From positions 1 through 64,000 of the forward strand of contig CAJJBE010000001.1 of assembly GCA_905182335.1 (NCBI GenBank): 64,000 nucleotides of DNA, written 5' to 3'. Under the pieces are notes generated by a model. That model ran no database searches, was not told the origin of the DNA, and saw only the letters and a program-made list of their open reading frames with translations. Shown here piece after piece: positions 26,343 through 35,141 of this stretch. The position numbers and the translations under genes are program-made. The stretch's first letter is position 1, and the number at the start of each line of letters is the position of its first letter. Origin of the DNA: Flavobacteriales bacterium UBA4466 (GTDB lineage Bacteria > Bacteroidota > Bacteroidia > Flavobacteriales_D > Crocinitomicaceae).

Positions 26343-26494
26343 GTTATTATTTACGCGTTAAAGACACGAAATAGATAGAATTAATATGAATAGCTGTCTT
26401 CCTTGTTTTTTATACAGGTCGACAACAATAGCTCCTCTGTCGTGAAAAATAAACGGCTAATCTTCTAAATATTGACATTTAACTTTCTGCTAAC

Positions 26495-26536
26495 AAAAAA
26501 AAAGGATGTTGAAATAATCAACATCCTTTTTTTTGT
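26495..26536 (-). terminator. Terminator after queA
   Basis: A near-perfect stem (AAAAGGATGTTG with CAACATCCTTTT) and a 7-nt AT-rich loop are followed on the minus strand by a run of T. It closes the ftsX-to-queA cluster and separates it from the oxidase operon. Confidence 0.9.
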
Positions 26537-26553
26537 ATCAATAAAGACTTTTC

Positions 26554-27603
26554 CTAGATGATCATCATCGCATCACCATAAGAGTAAAATTTATACTTTT
26601 CTTTTATTGCTTCTTTGTAAGCACTCATCATCAATTCATGACCTCCAAAAGCAGAAATCATCATTAGCAAAGTTGATAATGGTGTATGAAAATTTGTGAT
26701 TAAAACGTCAGCGATACTAAAGTCATAAGGAGGAAAAATAAACTTATTTGTCCATCCATCATAAGGCTTAAGTAAACCATCTGTTGAAACTGAAGTTTCG
26801 ATTGCACGCATCGACGTACTACCTACAGCAACTATTTTCTTTTTCATTTTCTTCGCATTATTAACCATCTCAACACAAGGTTGTTTGATTGAAATTTGCT
26901 CAGAATCCATTTTATGTTTTGTTAAATCTTCTACTTCTACCGGGCGGAAAGTTCCTAGTCCAATATGTAGAGTTACTTCTGCGAAATCAACCCCTTTAAG
27001 CTCTAAACGCTTCATTAATTGTCGAGAAAAGTGTAGCCCCGCAGTAGGGGCTGCAACAGCACCTTCTTCTTTTGCATAAATTGTTTGGTAGCGATCTTCA
27101 TCCGAATCTTCAACCTCGCGCTTAATATACTTTGGAAGTGGTGTTTCTCCTAGCGCCGTTATTGCTTTCTTGAAATCTTCATACGGTCCATCGAAAAGAA
27201 AACGAAGAGTTCTCCCTCTAGATGTCGTATTATCAATTACCTCAGCAACTAAGGTCTCATCTTCACCGAAGTATAATTTATTTCCAATTCTAATTTTACG
27301 CGCAGGGTCAACTAAAACATCCCACAACAGACTCTCGCGATTCAGCTCTCTCAATAAGAAGACTTCAATCTTAGCCCCTGTCTTTTCTTTATTTCCATAC
27401 ATACGAGCTGGAAATACTTTCGTGTTGTTCATAATCAACACATCACCCTCATCAACGTAATTAATCACGTCTTTAAATAATTTGTGTTCAATCTCTCCGG
27501 TATCCTTATGGATTACCATTAAGCGTGATTCATCACGGTTCTCACTTGGGTACTCTGCAATTAACTCTTCCGGTAGGTCAAAGTTAAACTGCGATAATTT
27601 CAT
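26554..27603 (-). CDS. queA: tRNA preQ1(34) S-adenosylmethionine ribosyltransferase-isomerase
   Basis: QueA moves the ribosyl part of S-adenosylmethionine onto preQ1 in tRNA to give epoxyqueuosine at the wobble base. The protein opens [19 protein letters not shown] and contains the signatures [27 protein letters not shown] and [13 protein letters not shown]. Near the end come [10 protein letters not shown] and [19 protein letters not shown]. Length with this start is 349 residues, as usual. Longer starts exist at 27612 (ATG) and 27648 (TTG). The TTG coincides with the predicted transcription start from the box at 27654-27661, so it is unlikely. Confidence 0.93.
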   Translation of the reverse strand: MKLSQFNFDLPEELIAEYPSENRDESRLMVIHKDTGEIEHKLFKDVINYVDEGDVLIMNNTKVFPARMYGNKEKTGAKIEVFLLRELNRESLLWDVLVDPARKIRIGNKLYFGEDETLVAEVIDNTTSRGRTLRFLFDGPYEDFKKAITALGETPLPKYIKREVEDSDEDRYQTIYAKEEGAVAAPTAGLHFSRQLMKRLELKGVDFAEVTLHIGLGTFRPVEVEDLTKHKMDSEQISIKQPCVEMVNNAKKMKKKIVAVGSTSMRAIETSVSTDGLLKPYDGWTNKFIFPPYDFSIADVLITNFHTPLSTLLMMISAFGGHELMMSAYKEAIKEKYKFYSYGDAMMII

Positions 27604-27653
27604 TTTATTCATAACAACAATCCCGTTTATGTTACTCTCATTTTTCAAGGACG

Positions 27654-27661
27654 CAAAGGTA
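27654..27661 (-). promoter_or_regulatory. -7 promoter box TACCTTTG for queA
   Basis: A perfect TAnnTTTG on the minus strand lies between truB and queA. It would give queA its own transcript with a 35-45 base leader in addition to read-through from truB. Confidence 0.5.
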
Positions 27662-27675
27662 CTAAAATTAACACT

Positions 27676-28371
27676 TTAGAGCGGAGAGTTCTCAATAAAA
27701 TCAATCCACTCTTCTACACTCTTACTTTCTGCTATGTTTTGACCTCCTGATTTCGTACGTCTTAACTCAATTAAAGTTGCGCCAGAATTGAGTTTAACGC
27801 CAAAATCATGAGCAATAGATCGAATATAAGTTCCTTTACTACATGTAACCTCAAAGCTTACTTCGGGGAAGGAAGAAGTGTCAATTTTAAAATCATTAAT
27901 CCTAATTTTGTTTGCTTTTAATTCTATTTCAATTCCAGCGCGCGCTAAATCATATGCTCGTTTACCATTCACCTGTTTTGCAGAAAAGATGGGTGGAACT
28001 TGATTTTGCTTACCAATAAAGGATAATCTTGCCTCCTCAAGTAAGTGTTCATTGATATGAACAATCGGAAATTCTGCATCAAATTCTGATTCTAAATCAT
28101 ACGAAGGTGTCGTTTTTCCAACTAAAAACTTCCCTGTATAAGTTTTGTCACCAATCATAAGATCGTTAATTTGCTTTGTATGTTTCCCAATACAAATCAC
28201 TAATAACCCGGTTGCTAGAGGGTCTAATGTTCCTGCGTGACCCACTTTCAGTTTTTTGACTCCAATTTTATTTCTCAGGTGCCATCGTAATTTATTTACC
28301 ACATCGAAAGAGGTCCATTCAATTGGTTTATCTACTAATATTGTGCTTCCTGCAGCAAATTCTGTTATCAT
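27676..28371 (-). CDS. truB: tRNA pseudouridine(55) synthase
   Basis: TruB makes pseudouridine 55 in the T-loop of tRNAs. The 231-residue protein has the catalytic motif VGHAGTLDPLATGLL (nucleophile Asp50), the KxTY-like segment GDKTYTGKFLVGKTTPSYD and the signature CSKGTYIRSIAHDFG (about 180). It is shorter than E. coli TruB, ending soon after the catalytic domain, as in other Bacteroidota. The start codon overlaps the end of uppP by 4 bases. Confidence 0.93.
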   Translation of the reverse strand: MITEFAAGSTILVDKPIEWTSFDVVNKLRWHLRNKIGVKKLKVGHAGTLDPLATGLLVICIGKHTKQINDLMIGDKTYTGKFLVGKTTPSYDLESEFDAEFPIVHINEHLLEEARLSFIGKQNQVPPIFSAKQVNGKRAYDLARAGIEIELKANKIRINDFKIDTSSFPEVSFEVTCSKGTYIRSIAHDFGVKLNSGATLIELRRTKSGGQNIAESKSVEEWIDFIENSPL

Positions 28372-29189
28372 ACTTCATTAAATATTGCCCAAACTATGGC
28401 TACAAGACCAACGATGAAACAGTAATATGAGAAATAAGACAATTTGCTTTTCTTAACAATAGCAATCATCCAAGTACATGCTATTATTCCAGCAATAAAA
28501 GCTGCTATGAAACCTACCGAAATAGCTCCAAACGAAATTCCAATGTCAATTTTCCCAGAAATCATTCCTCTAAAATCTTCACTTGCCATGTCTTTCGCTA
28601 TTTTTCCGAAGATTAATGGAACAACCATTAAAAATGAAAACCGTGCAGCTTTAGATTTATCTACCCCCAATAAAACTGAAATCCCAATTGTTGCTCCAGA
28701 CCTCGATATACCTGGTAAAACAGCAATTGCTTGAGCGATACCTATCACTATTGCATTTGAAATACTAACTTCTTTATCTGTGTTTTTTGCTCGATCAGCA
28801 AGAAATAAAATTAGCCCTGTCAAGATAAGCATATACCCAATAAGTAAGACCTGACCGACAAAAAATGATTCGAGGATATCATCAAACATAACTCCAACTA
28901 TTACTGCTGGAATCATTGACAAAACTATTTTCAATGAAAACTTGAAAGATTGATTCATTTTAAACTGAAAAAGTCCCTTTATTATTTCTAAGATGTCTTT
29001 TCGAAATACAACGACAGTACTTAATGCTGTAGCAGCATGCAAGAAAACAGTCAGCATCATACTGGATTTACCTGTAAGGTTTTGGCCTTGAATCGATTTT
29101 GCTAATTCCAAATGTCCACTACTACTCACTGGTAAAAACTCAGTCAGTCCTTGTATTATCCCAAGGATTATTGCTTCAAGAAAACTCAT
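28368..29189 (-). CDS. uppP: Undecaprenyl-diphosphate phosphatase
   Basis: UppP (BacA) dephosphorylates undecaprenyl pyrophosphate so that the lipid carrier for peptidoglycan and O-antigen can be reused. The 273-residue membrane protein has the catalytic motif GLTEFLPVSSSGHLEL (about 15-30) and the second motif VLPGISRSGATIGIS (about 157-171), with about eight helices. It lies between the DUF3098 and truB genes in the conserved Bacteroidota order. Confidence 0.95.
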   Translation of the reverse strand: MSFLEAIILGIIQGLTEFLPVSSSGHLELAKSIQGQNLTGKSSMMLTVFLHAATALSTVVVFRKDILEIIKGLFQFKMNQSFKFSLKIVLSMIPAVIVGVMFDDILESFFVGQVLLIGYMLILTGLILFLADRAKNTDKEVSISNAIVIGIAQAIAVLPGISRSGATIGISVLLGVDKSKAARFSFLMVVPLIFGKIAKDMASEDFRGMISGKIDIGISFGAISVGFIAAFIAGIIACTWMIAIVKKSKLSYFSYYCFIVGLVAIVWAIFNEV

Positions 29190-29195
29190 TAAAAT

Positions 29196-29519
29196 TTATT
29201 TTGGATTTGCCTTTGGCTTTTTCATAATCGCATACGCAATAATGATATACCCCATAACAATTAGAATCGGCGCAATCGTAATACGCGTATGACTAAATAA
29301 TTCGCTCGCATCAAACTTCGCAGGGTCATCAGTAGCACCCCCAATCATTAAAACAAAACCAAGAAGATTAATCCCAAGTCCAATGAGCAAAAATCTATAG
29401 TTTTTTGCACTAAATGAAAATGGTGCAGTTTTATTAAATTCCTTTAATGACACCGACTCTTTATTCGAAGTATTTTCTATTGAACTCATTTCGTTCGTTT
29501 TTGAATTGTTTACACCCAT
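29196..29519 (-). CDS. DUF3098 small membrane protein
   Basis: The 107-residue protein has a polar N-terminus and two membrane helices (about 44-62 and 79-97, RFLLIGLGINLLGFVLMIGG and ITIAPILIVMGYIIIAYAIM), joined by the conserved loop DDPAKFDASELFSHTRI. This is the DUF3098 family, almost always next to ftsX in Bacteroidota, which suggests a link to division or envelope remodelling (context inference). Function is unknown. Confidence 0.85.
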   Translation of the reverse strand: MGVNNSKTNEMSSIENTSNKESVSLKEFNKTAPFSFSAKNYRFLLIGLGINLLGFVLMIGGATDDPAKFDASELFSHTRITIAPILIVMGYIIIAYAIMKKPKANPK

Positions 29520-29528
29520 CTTCCAAAT

Positions 29529-30419
29529 TTAATACAATTCATCCAATTTCATTCTCAAATATTTGTTAAGAGCAAACCAAGTTGAAATATAAGTAATCAC
29601 CATCCCTATAACTAGTAGAGAACCTAGAAGGATTAGAAAGGTGTTTATGGAGTAAGAAATTTCCATTGAATCAATTAAATTGTTCAATGAATAGAATAGT
29701 CCAAAAAGCAACGCCATGGCTATTAGTCCGCTCAAAAGCCCAATACCAAGAGCCTGCAATAAAAATGGGGTTCGTATGTGCCTTGAAGTAGCTCCAACTA
29801 ATTGCATCGTCTTAATTGAGAATCGTTTTGAATACAAAGCCAGACGAATTGTATTGTTTATCATCGCGACAGCAACAATAATTAAAAGTAAGGCTACTGC
29901 TCCGAACAAATAGATAAACTGTTTGAATCCGAGGTTTACAGATTTTACACTTGCCTCGTCGTAACTTACTTCATCCAACCGATCTCCATACGCATCGAAT
30001 AAAGCATTCTTGATTTCTTCCATCCCTTCTAATGTAGCATACTCAACTATTGGGTTAAAGCCAACCGTTGGGGGTAAGGGGTTGTATCCTTCAAATATCT
30101 CTAGAATATTATCTGCATTTTGATCTTGCCCCGTAAATTCTTCGATTGCACGCTCAGGAGAAACATAAAAAACTTCATTGAATTGCTCCCAAGTTTTTAA
30201 TTCTTGCTCCACTTGTTTGATATCTGCCTGGTTCATTTGTGGCTTGAAAAACAAATCTCCTTGCAAATTCTCCTTTGCTTGACGTTGAATGTTATCTAAA
30301 CCAAAGACGCCCCCCAGTACTATGCCAATCATAAATAAAACCAATGAAATTCCAATAATTGTTGATACATAACTGGACTTTACTCCGCGTCTATTTAGTT
30401 TATCTACATTCGCTGCCAT
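29529..30419 (-). CDS. ftsX: Cell division protein FtsX
   Basis: FtsX is the membrane partner of the FtsE ATPase and activates peptidoglycan hydrolases at the septum. The 296-residue protein has an N-terminal helix (about 20-42), a large periplasmic domain (about 45-165, with YVSPERAIEEF) and three C-terminal helices (about 168-190, 218-245 and 260-284). A coupling-helix-like segment RFSIKTMQLVGATSRHIRTP is present. ftsE is not adjacent. It heads the cluster ftsX-DUF3098-uppP-truB-queA. Confidence 0.9.
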   Translation of the reverse strand: MAANVDKLNRRGVKSSYVSTIIGISLVLFMIGIVLGGVFGLDNIQRQAKENLQGDLFFKPQMNQADIKQVEQELKTWEQFNEVFYVSPERAIEEFTGQDQNADNILEIFEGYNPLPPTVGFNPIVEYATLEGMEEIKNALFDAYGDRLDEVSYDEASVKSVNLGFKQFIYLFGAVALLLIIVAVAMINNTIRLALYSKRFSIKTMQLVGATSRHIRTPFLLQALGIGLLSGLIAMALLFGLFYSLNNLIDSMEISYSINTFLILLGSLLVIGMVITYISTWFALNKYLRMKLDELY

Positions 30420-30438
30420 AGTATGAAATTAGCGAATT

Positions 30439-30446
30439 CAAAACTA
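30439..30446 (-). promoter_or_regulatory. -7 promoter box TAGTTTTG for ftsX
   Basis: A perfect TAnnTTTG match on the minus strand lies 19 bases before the ftsX ATG. It sits in the 218-base divergent gap between ftsX and fhs. No good -33 element is seen. Confidence 0.4.
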
Positions 30447-30637
30447 CTAATATCACTCCTTAAAAAGAGTTTTGAATGGTCATTTGTGAATACAACCAAC
30501 AGCACATTCATTTGTTTAAATGACATCCTTGGTAGAAGAAGTGAAATATCTATCAGACTCAATGTGTTTTCTCTTATATTTATAACTGGTGTGCACAAAA
30601 TAATTGCTTATTTTACACCCTCAATAAACTTACAATA

Positions 30638-32320
30638 ATGACTAAAAAAGTTTTATCAGATATTGAAATTGCTCAAGCGGCAATAGTGCAACATATTAAA
30701 TATGTAGGTAAAAAACTATCTATAGATGAAGACAATTTAGAATTGTATGGTAAATACAAAGCTAAGCTTCCATTAAATTTAATTGATGAATCTAAAATCA
30801 AGAAAAGCCACCTAATATTGGTTACCGCAATGACTCCAACACCAGCAGGAGAGGGAAAGACGACAACGTCGATTGGTCTTACTGAAGGAATGAATAAAAT
30901 CGGAAAGAAAGCAACAGTTGTTTTACGTGAACCTTCTTTAGGTCCTGTTTTTGGAATTAAAGGTGGTGCCGCGGGTGGCGGTTACTCACAAGTAATTCCA
31001 ATGGAAGACATTAATCTTCATTTTACAGGAGATTTTTCAGCGATTGAAAAAGCAAACAACCTACTTTCGGCATTAATAGATAATAATATTCAATCAAAAG
31101 TGAACAATCTTGGTCTTGACTCAAGAACAATTGCATGGAAACGTGTTATGGACATGAATGACCGCTCATTAAGAGATATTACAATTGGACTAGGAGGTAC
31201 TGCAAATGGTATTCCTCGTCAGGATGGATTTAACATTACGCCTGCATCTGAGGTTATGGCTATTCTTTGTATGGCCGAAAACTTTAAAGATCTTAAAACG
31301 CGTATCGGTAAAATATACATTGGGCTTACTTTTGACAAGAAGCCCATTTATGCTTGTGATTTAAAAGCTGAAAATGCAATGGCAATTTTATTGAAAGATG
31401 CTGTTAAGCCAAACCTTGTTCAAACGATGGAAGGGAATCCAGCAATTATTCACGGCGGTCCTTTTGCTAACATTGCTCAAGGTACAAATACAATTTTAGC
31501 TACTAAGATGGGGCTTTCTTTGTCTGATTACGTAATAACAGAAGCAGGATTTGGAGCAGACTTGGGAGCGGAGAAGTTTTTAGACATCAAATGTGTTTCA
31601 GGTGGCTTAAAACCAGAGGCCGTTGTTGTAGTTGCCACAATTAGGGCACTAAGACATCACGGTGGCGCAATTAAAGAAGAATATAATACGCCAAATTTGG
31701 AACGTGTTTCTACTGGTTTTTCTAACTTAGAGAAACACTTGGAGAATATTAAAAAATTCAATTTGACCCCAGTTGTTGCGATCAACGCTTTTCCAACAGA
31801 CACGAACGAAGAAGTAGTATTGATTCAATCTAAATGTGCCGAAATGGGTATAAAAGCAATTATTTCGGAAGGTTGGGCTAATGGTGGTGATGGAATGACA
31901 GATTTAGCGAAAGCTGTTGTCACAGAAATCGAATCTGGTAAAAATGAATTTAAACCTTTATACGATTGGAATGCTTCGATCAAGGATAAAATTGAAACAA
32001 TTTCACGTGAGATCTACGGTGCTGATGGTGTTGATTACTCAAAACAAGCATTAACTGATCTAAGGAAAATTGATCAGCTTGGATTAAGTCATTTGCCAAT
32101 CTGTATGGCGAAAACTCAAAAGTCTTTTTCAGATAACGATAATTTATTAGGCCGCCCAACTAATTTCAGAATTACTGTGCGTGAATTTGAATTTGCTGCA
32201 GGGGCGGGGTTTATTATACCGATTTTAGGGAAAATGATGCGTATGCCAGGACTCCCTTCTACACCTGCTTCTGAAGGAATGTTTATCGACAATGATGGGA
32301 AGATTTCAGGGCTTTCTTAA
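30638..32320 (+). CDS. fhs: Formate-tetrahydrofolate ligase
   Basis: The enzyme makes 10-formyltetrahydrofolate from formate, tetrahydrofolate and ATP, feeding purine synthesis and initiator tRNA formylation. The 560-residue protein has the ATP-binding loop TPTPAGEGKTTTSIGL (about 65-80), then VVLREPSLGPVFGIKGGAAG (about 95-115), the INLHFTGDFSAI signature and VSTGFSNLEKHLEN. Length matches the homotetrameric bacterial family. It is monocistronic, divergent from ftsX and closed by a strong terminator. Confidence 0.95.
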   Translation: MTKKVLSDIEIAQAAIVQHIKYVGKKLSIDEDNLELYGKYKAKLPLNLIDESKIKKSHLILVTAMTPTPAGEGKTTTSIGLTEGMNKIGKKATVVLREPSLGPVFGIKGGAAGGGYSQVIPMEDINLHFTGDFSAIEKANNLLSALIDNNIQSKVNNLGLDSRTIAWKRVMDMNDRSLRDITIGLGGTANGIPRQDGFNITPASEVMAILCMAENFKDLKTRIGKIYIGLTFDKKPIYACDLKAENAMAILLKDAVKPNLVQTMEGNPAIIHGGPFANIAQGTNTILATKMGLSLSDYVITEAGFGADLGAEKFLDIKCVSGGLKPEAVVVVATIRALRHHGGAIKEEYNTPNLERVSTGFSNLEKHLENIKKFNLTPVVAINAFPTDTNEEVVLIQSKCAEMGIKAIISEGWANGGDGMTDLAKAVVTEIESGKNEFKPLYDWNASIKDKIETISREIYGADGVDYSKQALTDLRKIDQLGLSHLPICMAKTQKSFSDNDNLLGRPTNFRITVREFEFAAGAGFIIPILGKMMRMPGLPSTPASEGMFIDNDGKISGLS

Positions 32321-32338
32321 AAACAATTAATACCTTTC

Positions 32339-32378
32339 AAGCCTCTTTCGATTGTTAACACAATGAAGAGGCTTTTTT
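32339..32378 (+). terminator. Terminator after fhs
   Basis: A compound hairpin has an outer stem AAGCCTCTT with AAGAGGCTT and an inner stem ATTGT with ACAAT, followed by six T. The T-run ends right at the start codon of the next gene, which must have its own promoter or rely on read-through. Confidence 0.85.
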
Positions 32379-33395
32379 ATGCTAAATTCTACCCCACTCA
32401 TCTCGATAGTAATGCCCGTCCATAATACGGGGAAATACTTACCTGATTGTATTGATTCAATTATTGATCAATCCTACAATAATTGGGAATTAATCGCTGT
32501 AAATAATGGCTCTACAGATTCTTCTTTGTCCGTGTTAAAAGAATATGAACTTATCGATTCAAGGATTAAAATAGTCCACCTTGATCAAGCCAATTTACTT
32601 AAATCACTACGCGTAGGATACAGCAAAACTAAAGGCGATTGCATACACAGAATGGACTCTGATGATAAAATGCCAGCATACAAGCTTGAAAGTATGCTGG
32701 CAGCTCTTGTTAATGTCGGTAGAGGCTCTGTTGTTACTGGTGGGACTTCTTATTTTTCAGACGAAAGAACAATAGGTGATGGCTTTAAACGATATGACAA
32801 ATGGCTTTGCGAAGTGGCTCGATTAAACTCACATGCAGTTGAAATATATCGTGAATGTGTGATTCCATCAAATTGTTGGTTGATTTATAGAAAAGACTTT
32901 GAATTGGTTGGTGGCTTTAATCCTTCTGTTTTTCCGGAAGATTATGATTTATGTTTTCGCTTTTACGCAAACAAATTGAAGATTATAGGTTTAGAAACTA
33001 TTTTGCATTTCTGGAGAGATCGTGCGGATCGCATTTCTAGAAACTGGGAATGCTATAAAGACAATCGATTTTTTAAATTAAAAGTCAATTATTTCATGCA
33101 AGTGGAGCGCGATGAAAGCAGACCCTTAGTCATTTGGGGTGCTGGAAAAAATGGAAAGGACCTATCTAAACTATTTACTGCTTTAAATCAAGAGATTCAT
33201 TGGGTATGTGACAATGATCGGAAAATCGGAAAAGATATTTATGATATTCGGATGCACTCTTTTGAAATAGTCTCTCAATTAGAAAACCCTCAAATTATAA
33301 TTCCGGTTTCTTCCCCTGAGGACCAAAAAGAAATTGAATCTTATCTCATAGCTATTAAAAAAATAAAAGGAATAGACTACTGGTTTTTTTCTTAA
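32379..33395 (+). CDS. Glycosyltransferase family 2 with C-terminal Rossmann-like domain
   Basis: The 338-residue protein has a GT-A domain (about 1-230) with PLISIVMPVHNTGKYL, VNNGSTDSS and the metal-binding HRMDSDDKM (about 87-95). The acceptor part carries FPEDYDLCFRF, whose ED matches the usual catalytic base. A second domain (about 245-338) starts with a nucleotide-binding loop PLVIWGAGKNGKDLSKLF and resembles the small Rossmann-like domains seen in sugar-modifying proteins. No membrane segment is evident. The sugar and acceptor are unknown. There are two bases between the fhs terminator stem tail and its ATG, an unusually tight arrangement. Confidence 0.8.
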   Translation: MLNSTPLISIVMPVHNTGKYLPDCIDSIIDQSYNNWELIAVNNGSTDSSLSVLKEYELIDSRIKIVHLDQANLLKSLRVGYSKTKGDCIHRMDSDDKMPAYKLESMLAALVNVGRGSVVTGGTSYFSDERTIGDGFKRYDKWLCEVARLNSHAVEIYRECVIPSNCWLIYRKDFELVGGFNPSVFPEDYDLCFRFYANKLKIIGLETILHFWRDRADRISRNWECYKDNRFFKLKVNYFMQVERDESRPLVIWGAGKNGKDLSKLFTALNQEIHWVCDNDRKIGKDIYDIRMHSFEIVSQLENPQIIIPVSSPEDQKEIESYLIAIKKIKGIDYWFFS

Positions 33396-34120
33396 TTGGG
33401 AATTGTGTTAGCATTTTTTTGGTCTTCAACTTTTCGATAAAACCCTTTTAGCTTTAAGTTTAATTTACGAATCGAATTGGCATAACGCTTATTGATGTTT
33501 CCGCCAGGGTTATATCCAGAATAATATGGAAATGGCTCTTTTAGTTGATGAAAATTATTACTTCTTATAACTAATGCAGGCAAGCTGTTTTTTTGATCAC
33601 CATAATAACTAACACCTTCAGGATTATGGACGCTTCCCGGGTCTGGATTTGTGCCTTTATAATAAAAAATGGTGTCAGATTCAACTACACCAAATTCACT
33701 AATAAAATATTTATCCGGATCTAAATACGACATGTTTATAGTGTCCATATTAGTAGAGTAAAACTGCACAGAATCATACTTTTCCTCTAGTAACATTCTA
33801 GAATCTTCCATGGCGAAAAAATAAACTTTACAGAAGTTAAAATGTTCCGAAAATGCTTTTGTGATTTGAGTGTTTTGTTTCTGTTGTTTTTTCCGTGTCT
33901 TGTCAGCGCCCTTAGTGTTTCCAAAACGTTCATAATATGCTATTTCTTTTTTACGCATGTTCAGCCTAACTAACAAGACCCCATTTTTAAGCTTAACGAT
34001 ACTCTCTTCCGCTACGTTATTTTGTAGTTTACGATAAGCCACGTTGGCTTTAATTTTTGCTCTTTCTTGTGCAAAGACAGTTAAGCCAATCAAGAAAACG
34101 ATACTCAATAAATACTTCAT
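33392..34120 (-). CDS. Secreted hypothetical protein
   Basis: The 242-residue protein has a signal peptide (MKYLLSIVFLIGLTVFAQ), a Lys/Arg-rich helix (ERFGNTKGADKTRKKQQKQN, about 65-85) and a mixed alpha/beta part ending in a basic tail. Segments such as YLDPDKYFISEFGV and FPYYSGYNPGG look conserved but I cannot assign a family. It converges on the GT2 gene with a 4-base overlap and lies downstream of the ATP synthase terminator, so it is transcribed separately. Confidence 0.6.
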   Translation of the reverse strand: MKYLLSIVFLIGLTVFAQERAKIKANVAYRKLQNNVAEESIVKLKNGVLLVRLNMRKKEIAYYERFGNTKGADKTRKKQQKQNTQITKAFSEHFNFCKVYFFAMEDSRMLLEEKYDSVQFYSTNMDTINMSYLDPDKYFISEFGVVESDTIFYYKGTNPDPGSVHNPEGVSYYGDQKNSLPALVIRSNNFHQLKEPFPYYSGYNPGGNINKRYANSIRKLNLKLKGFYRKVEDQKNANTIPN

Positions 34121-34146
34121 AGACTTAAAGTTAATACTCTTAACGC

Positions 34147-34176
34147 AAAAAAGCCTCCCAAATAGGAAGGCTTTTT
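34147..34176 (-). terminator. Terminator of the ATP synthase operon
   Basis: On the minus strand AAAAAGCCTTCC pairs with GGGAGGCTTTTT around a short AT loop and ends in T-runs, 16 bases after the atpG stop codon. It is nearly the same sequence as the terminator at 64-90. Confidence 0.88.
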
Positions 34177-34192
34177 AAATATGTATCGATTT

Positions 34193-35071
34193 CTATTTAC
34201 CGTTTAATGCTTCCGCTCCACCAACGATTTCTAAAATTTCATTTGTAATGGAAGCCTGACGTGCTTTGTTGTAAGATAATTTAAGGTCCTTTCTTAAATC
34301 ATTTGCATTATCTGTTGCCTTATGCATCGCAGTCATACGGGCTCCATGCTCAGAAGCTTGAGAATCAAGTAAGCCTTTGAATAGTTGAATTTTTAATGAC
34401 TTAGGAATTAAGTCCTCAACAATTTCAGCTTTACTTGGTTCGAATATGTAATCTCCTGATCCATTTGCATTTGCTTGAACAGTAGGAAGTATAGGAAGCA
34501 TTTGCTCAATTTTCACTTCTTGACTCGCTGCATTAATGAAGCTATTGTAAACTACGACAACTTTATCAACCTTATTTTTTAGGAATAAACCCATAACGCT
34601 TTCAACAATTACAGCATTGTTCTCGAAGTTCAAGTCACCAAAGATATCTTCTACAGGAGCAATTGTATCATTTATATAGTAATGATCTGTTCTCTTATAA
34701 ACATCTTTAATTTTCTTTCCTAAACACAGAACATTAGGGTTTGAATCCTTGTACTCAACGTTAACCAACTGGTTAACTCTTTTGATTACGTTATTATTGA
34801 ATCCACCACACAAACCTCTGTTTGAAGTAATTCCAATAATCAATACCCTCTTAGTTTCACGAACTTCAGAATAAGCATTTTCTGAAAGGTCAAGCGTAGC
34901 GCTTAGGTTACCCAAGATCTCTTGAAGCTTTTCAGCATAAGGCTTAACTTGAGCAATAGCATCCTGGGCTCTTTTCAACTTAGATGCAGAAACCATTTTC
35001 ATTGCTGAGGTGATTTGCATTGTTGAGCTTACAGAAGTAATCCTATTTCGTATTTCCTTTAAATTTGCCAT
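34193..35071 (-). CDS. atpG: ATP synthase F1 subunit gamma
   Basis: Gamma is the rotating central shaft of F1. The 292-residue protein has the long N-terminal helix MANLKEIRNRITSVSSTMQI, the conserved core GITSNRGLCGGFNNNV (about 76-91) and the C-terminal helix with RQASITNEILEIVGGAEAL. It follows atpA by 70 bases and ends the operon; atpD and atpC do not follow. Confidence 0.95.
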   Translation of the reverse strand: MANLKEIRNRITSVSSTMQITSAMKMVSASKLKRAQDAIAQVKPYAEKLQEILGNLSATLDLSENAYSEVRETKRVLIIGITSNRGLCGGFNNNVIKRVNQLVNVEYKDSNPNVLCLGKKIKDVYKRTDHYYINDTIAPVEDIFGDLNFENNAVIVESVMGLFLKNKVDKVVVVYNSFINAASQEVKIEQMLPILPTVQANANGSGDYIFEPSKAEIVEDLIPKSLKIQLFKGLLDSQASEHGARMTAMHKATDNANDLRKDLKLSYNKARQASITNEILEIVGGAEALNGK

Positions 35072-35141
35072 TCTCTTATTTAGTTATGAATGATGAGTTT
35101 TGAGTGATGAACCATAGTCCATCACTCATAATTCCTAACTA

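Noticed and set aside
30423-30638. Plus-strand 71-codon ORF between ftsX and fhs
   Set aside because: It covers the divergent promoter region, ends one base into the fhs start codon, has no family features and competes with an equally long minus-strand ORF.
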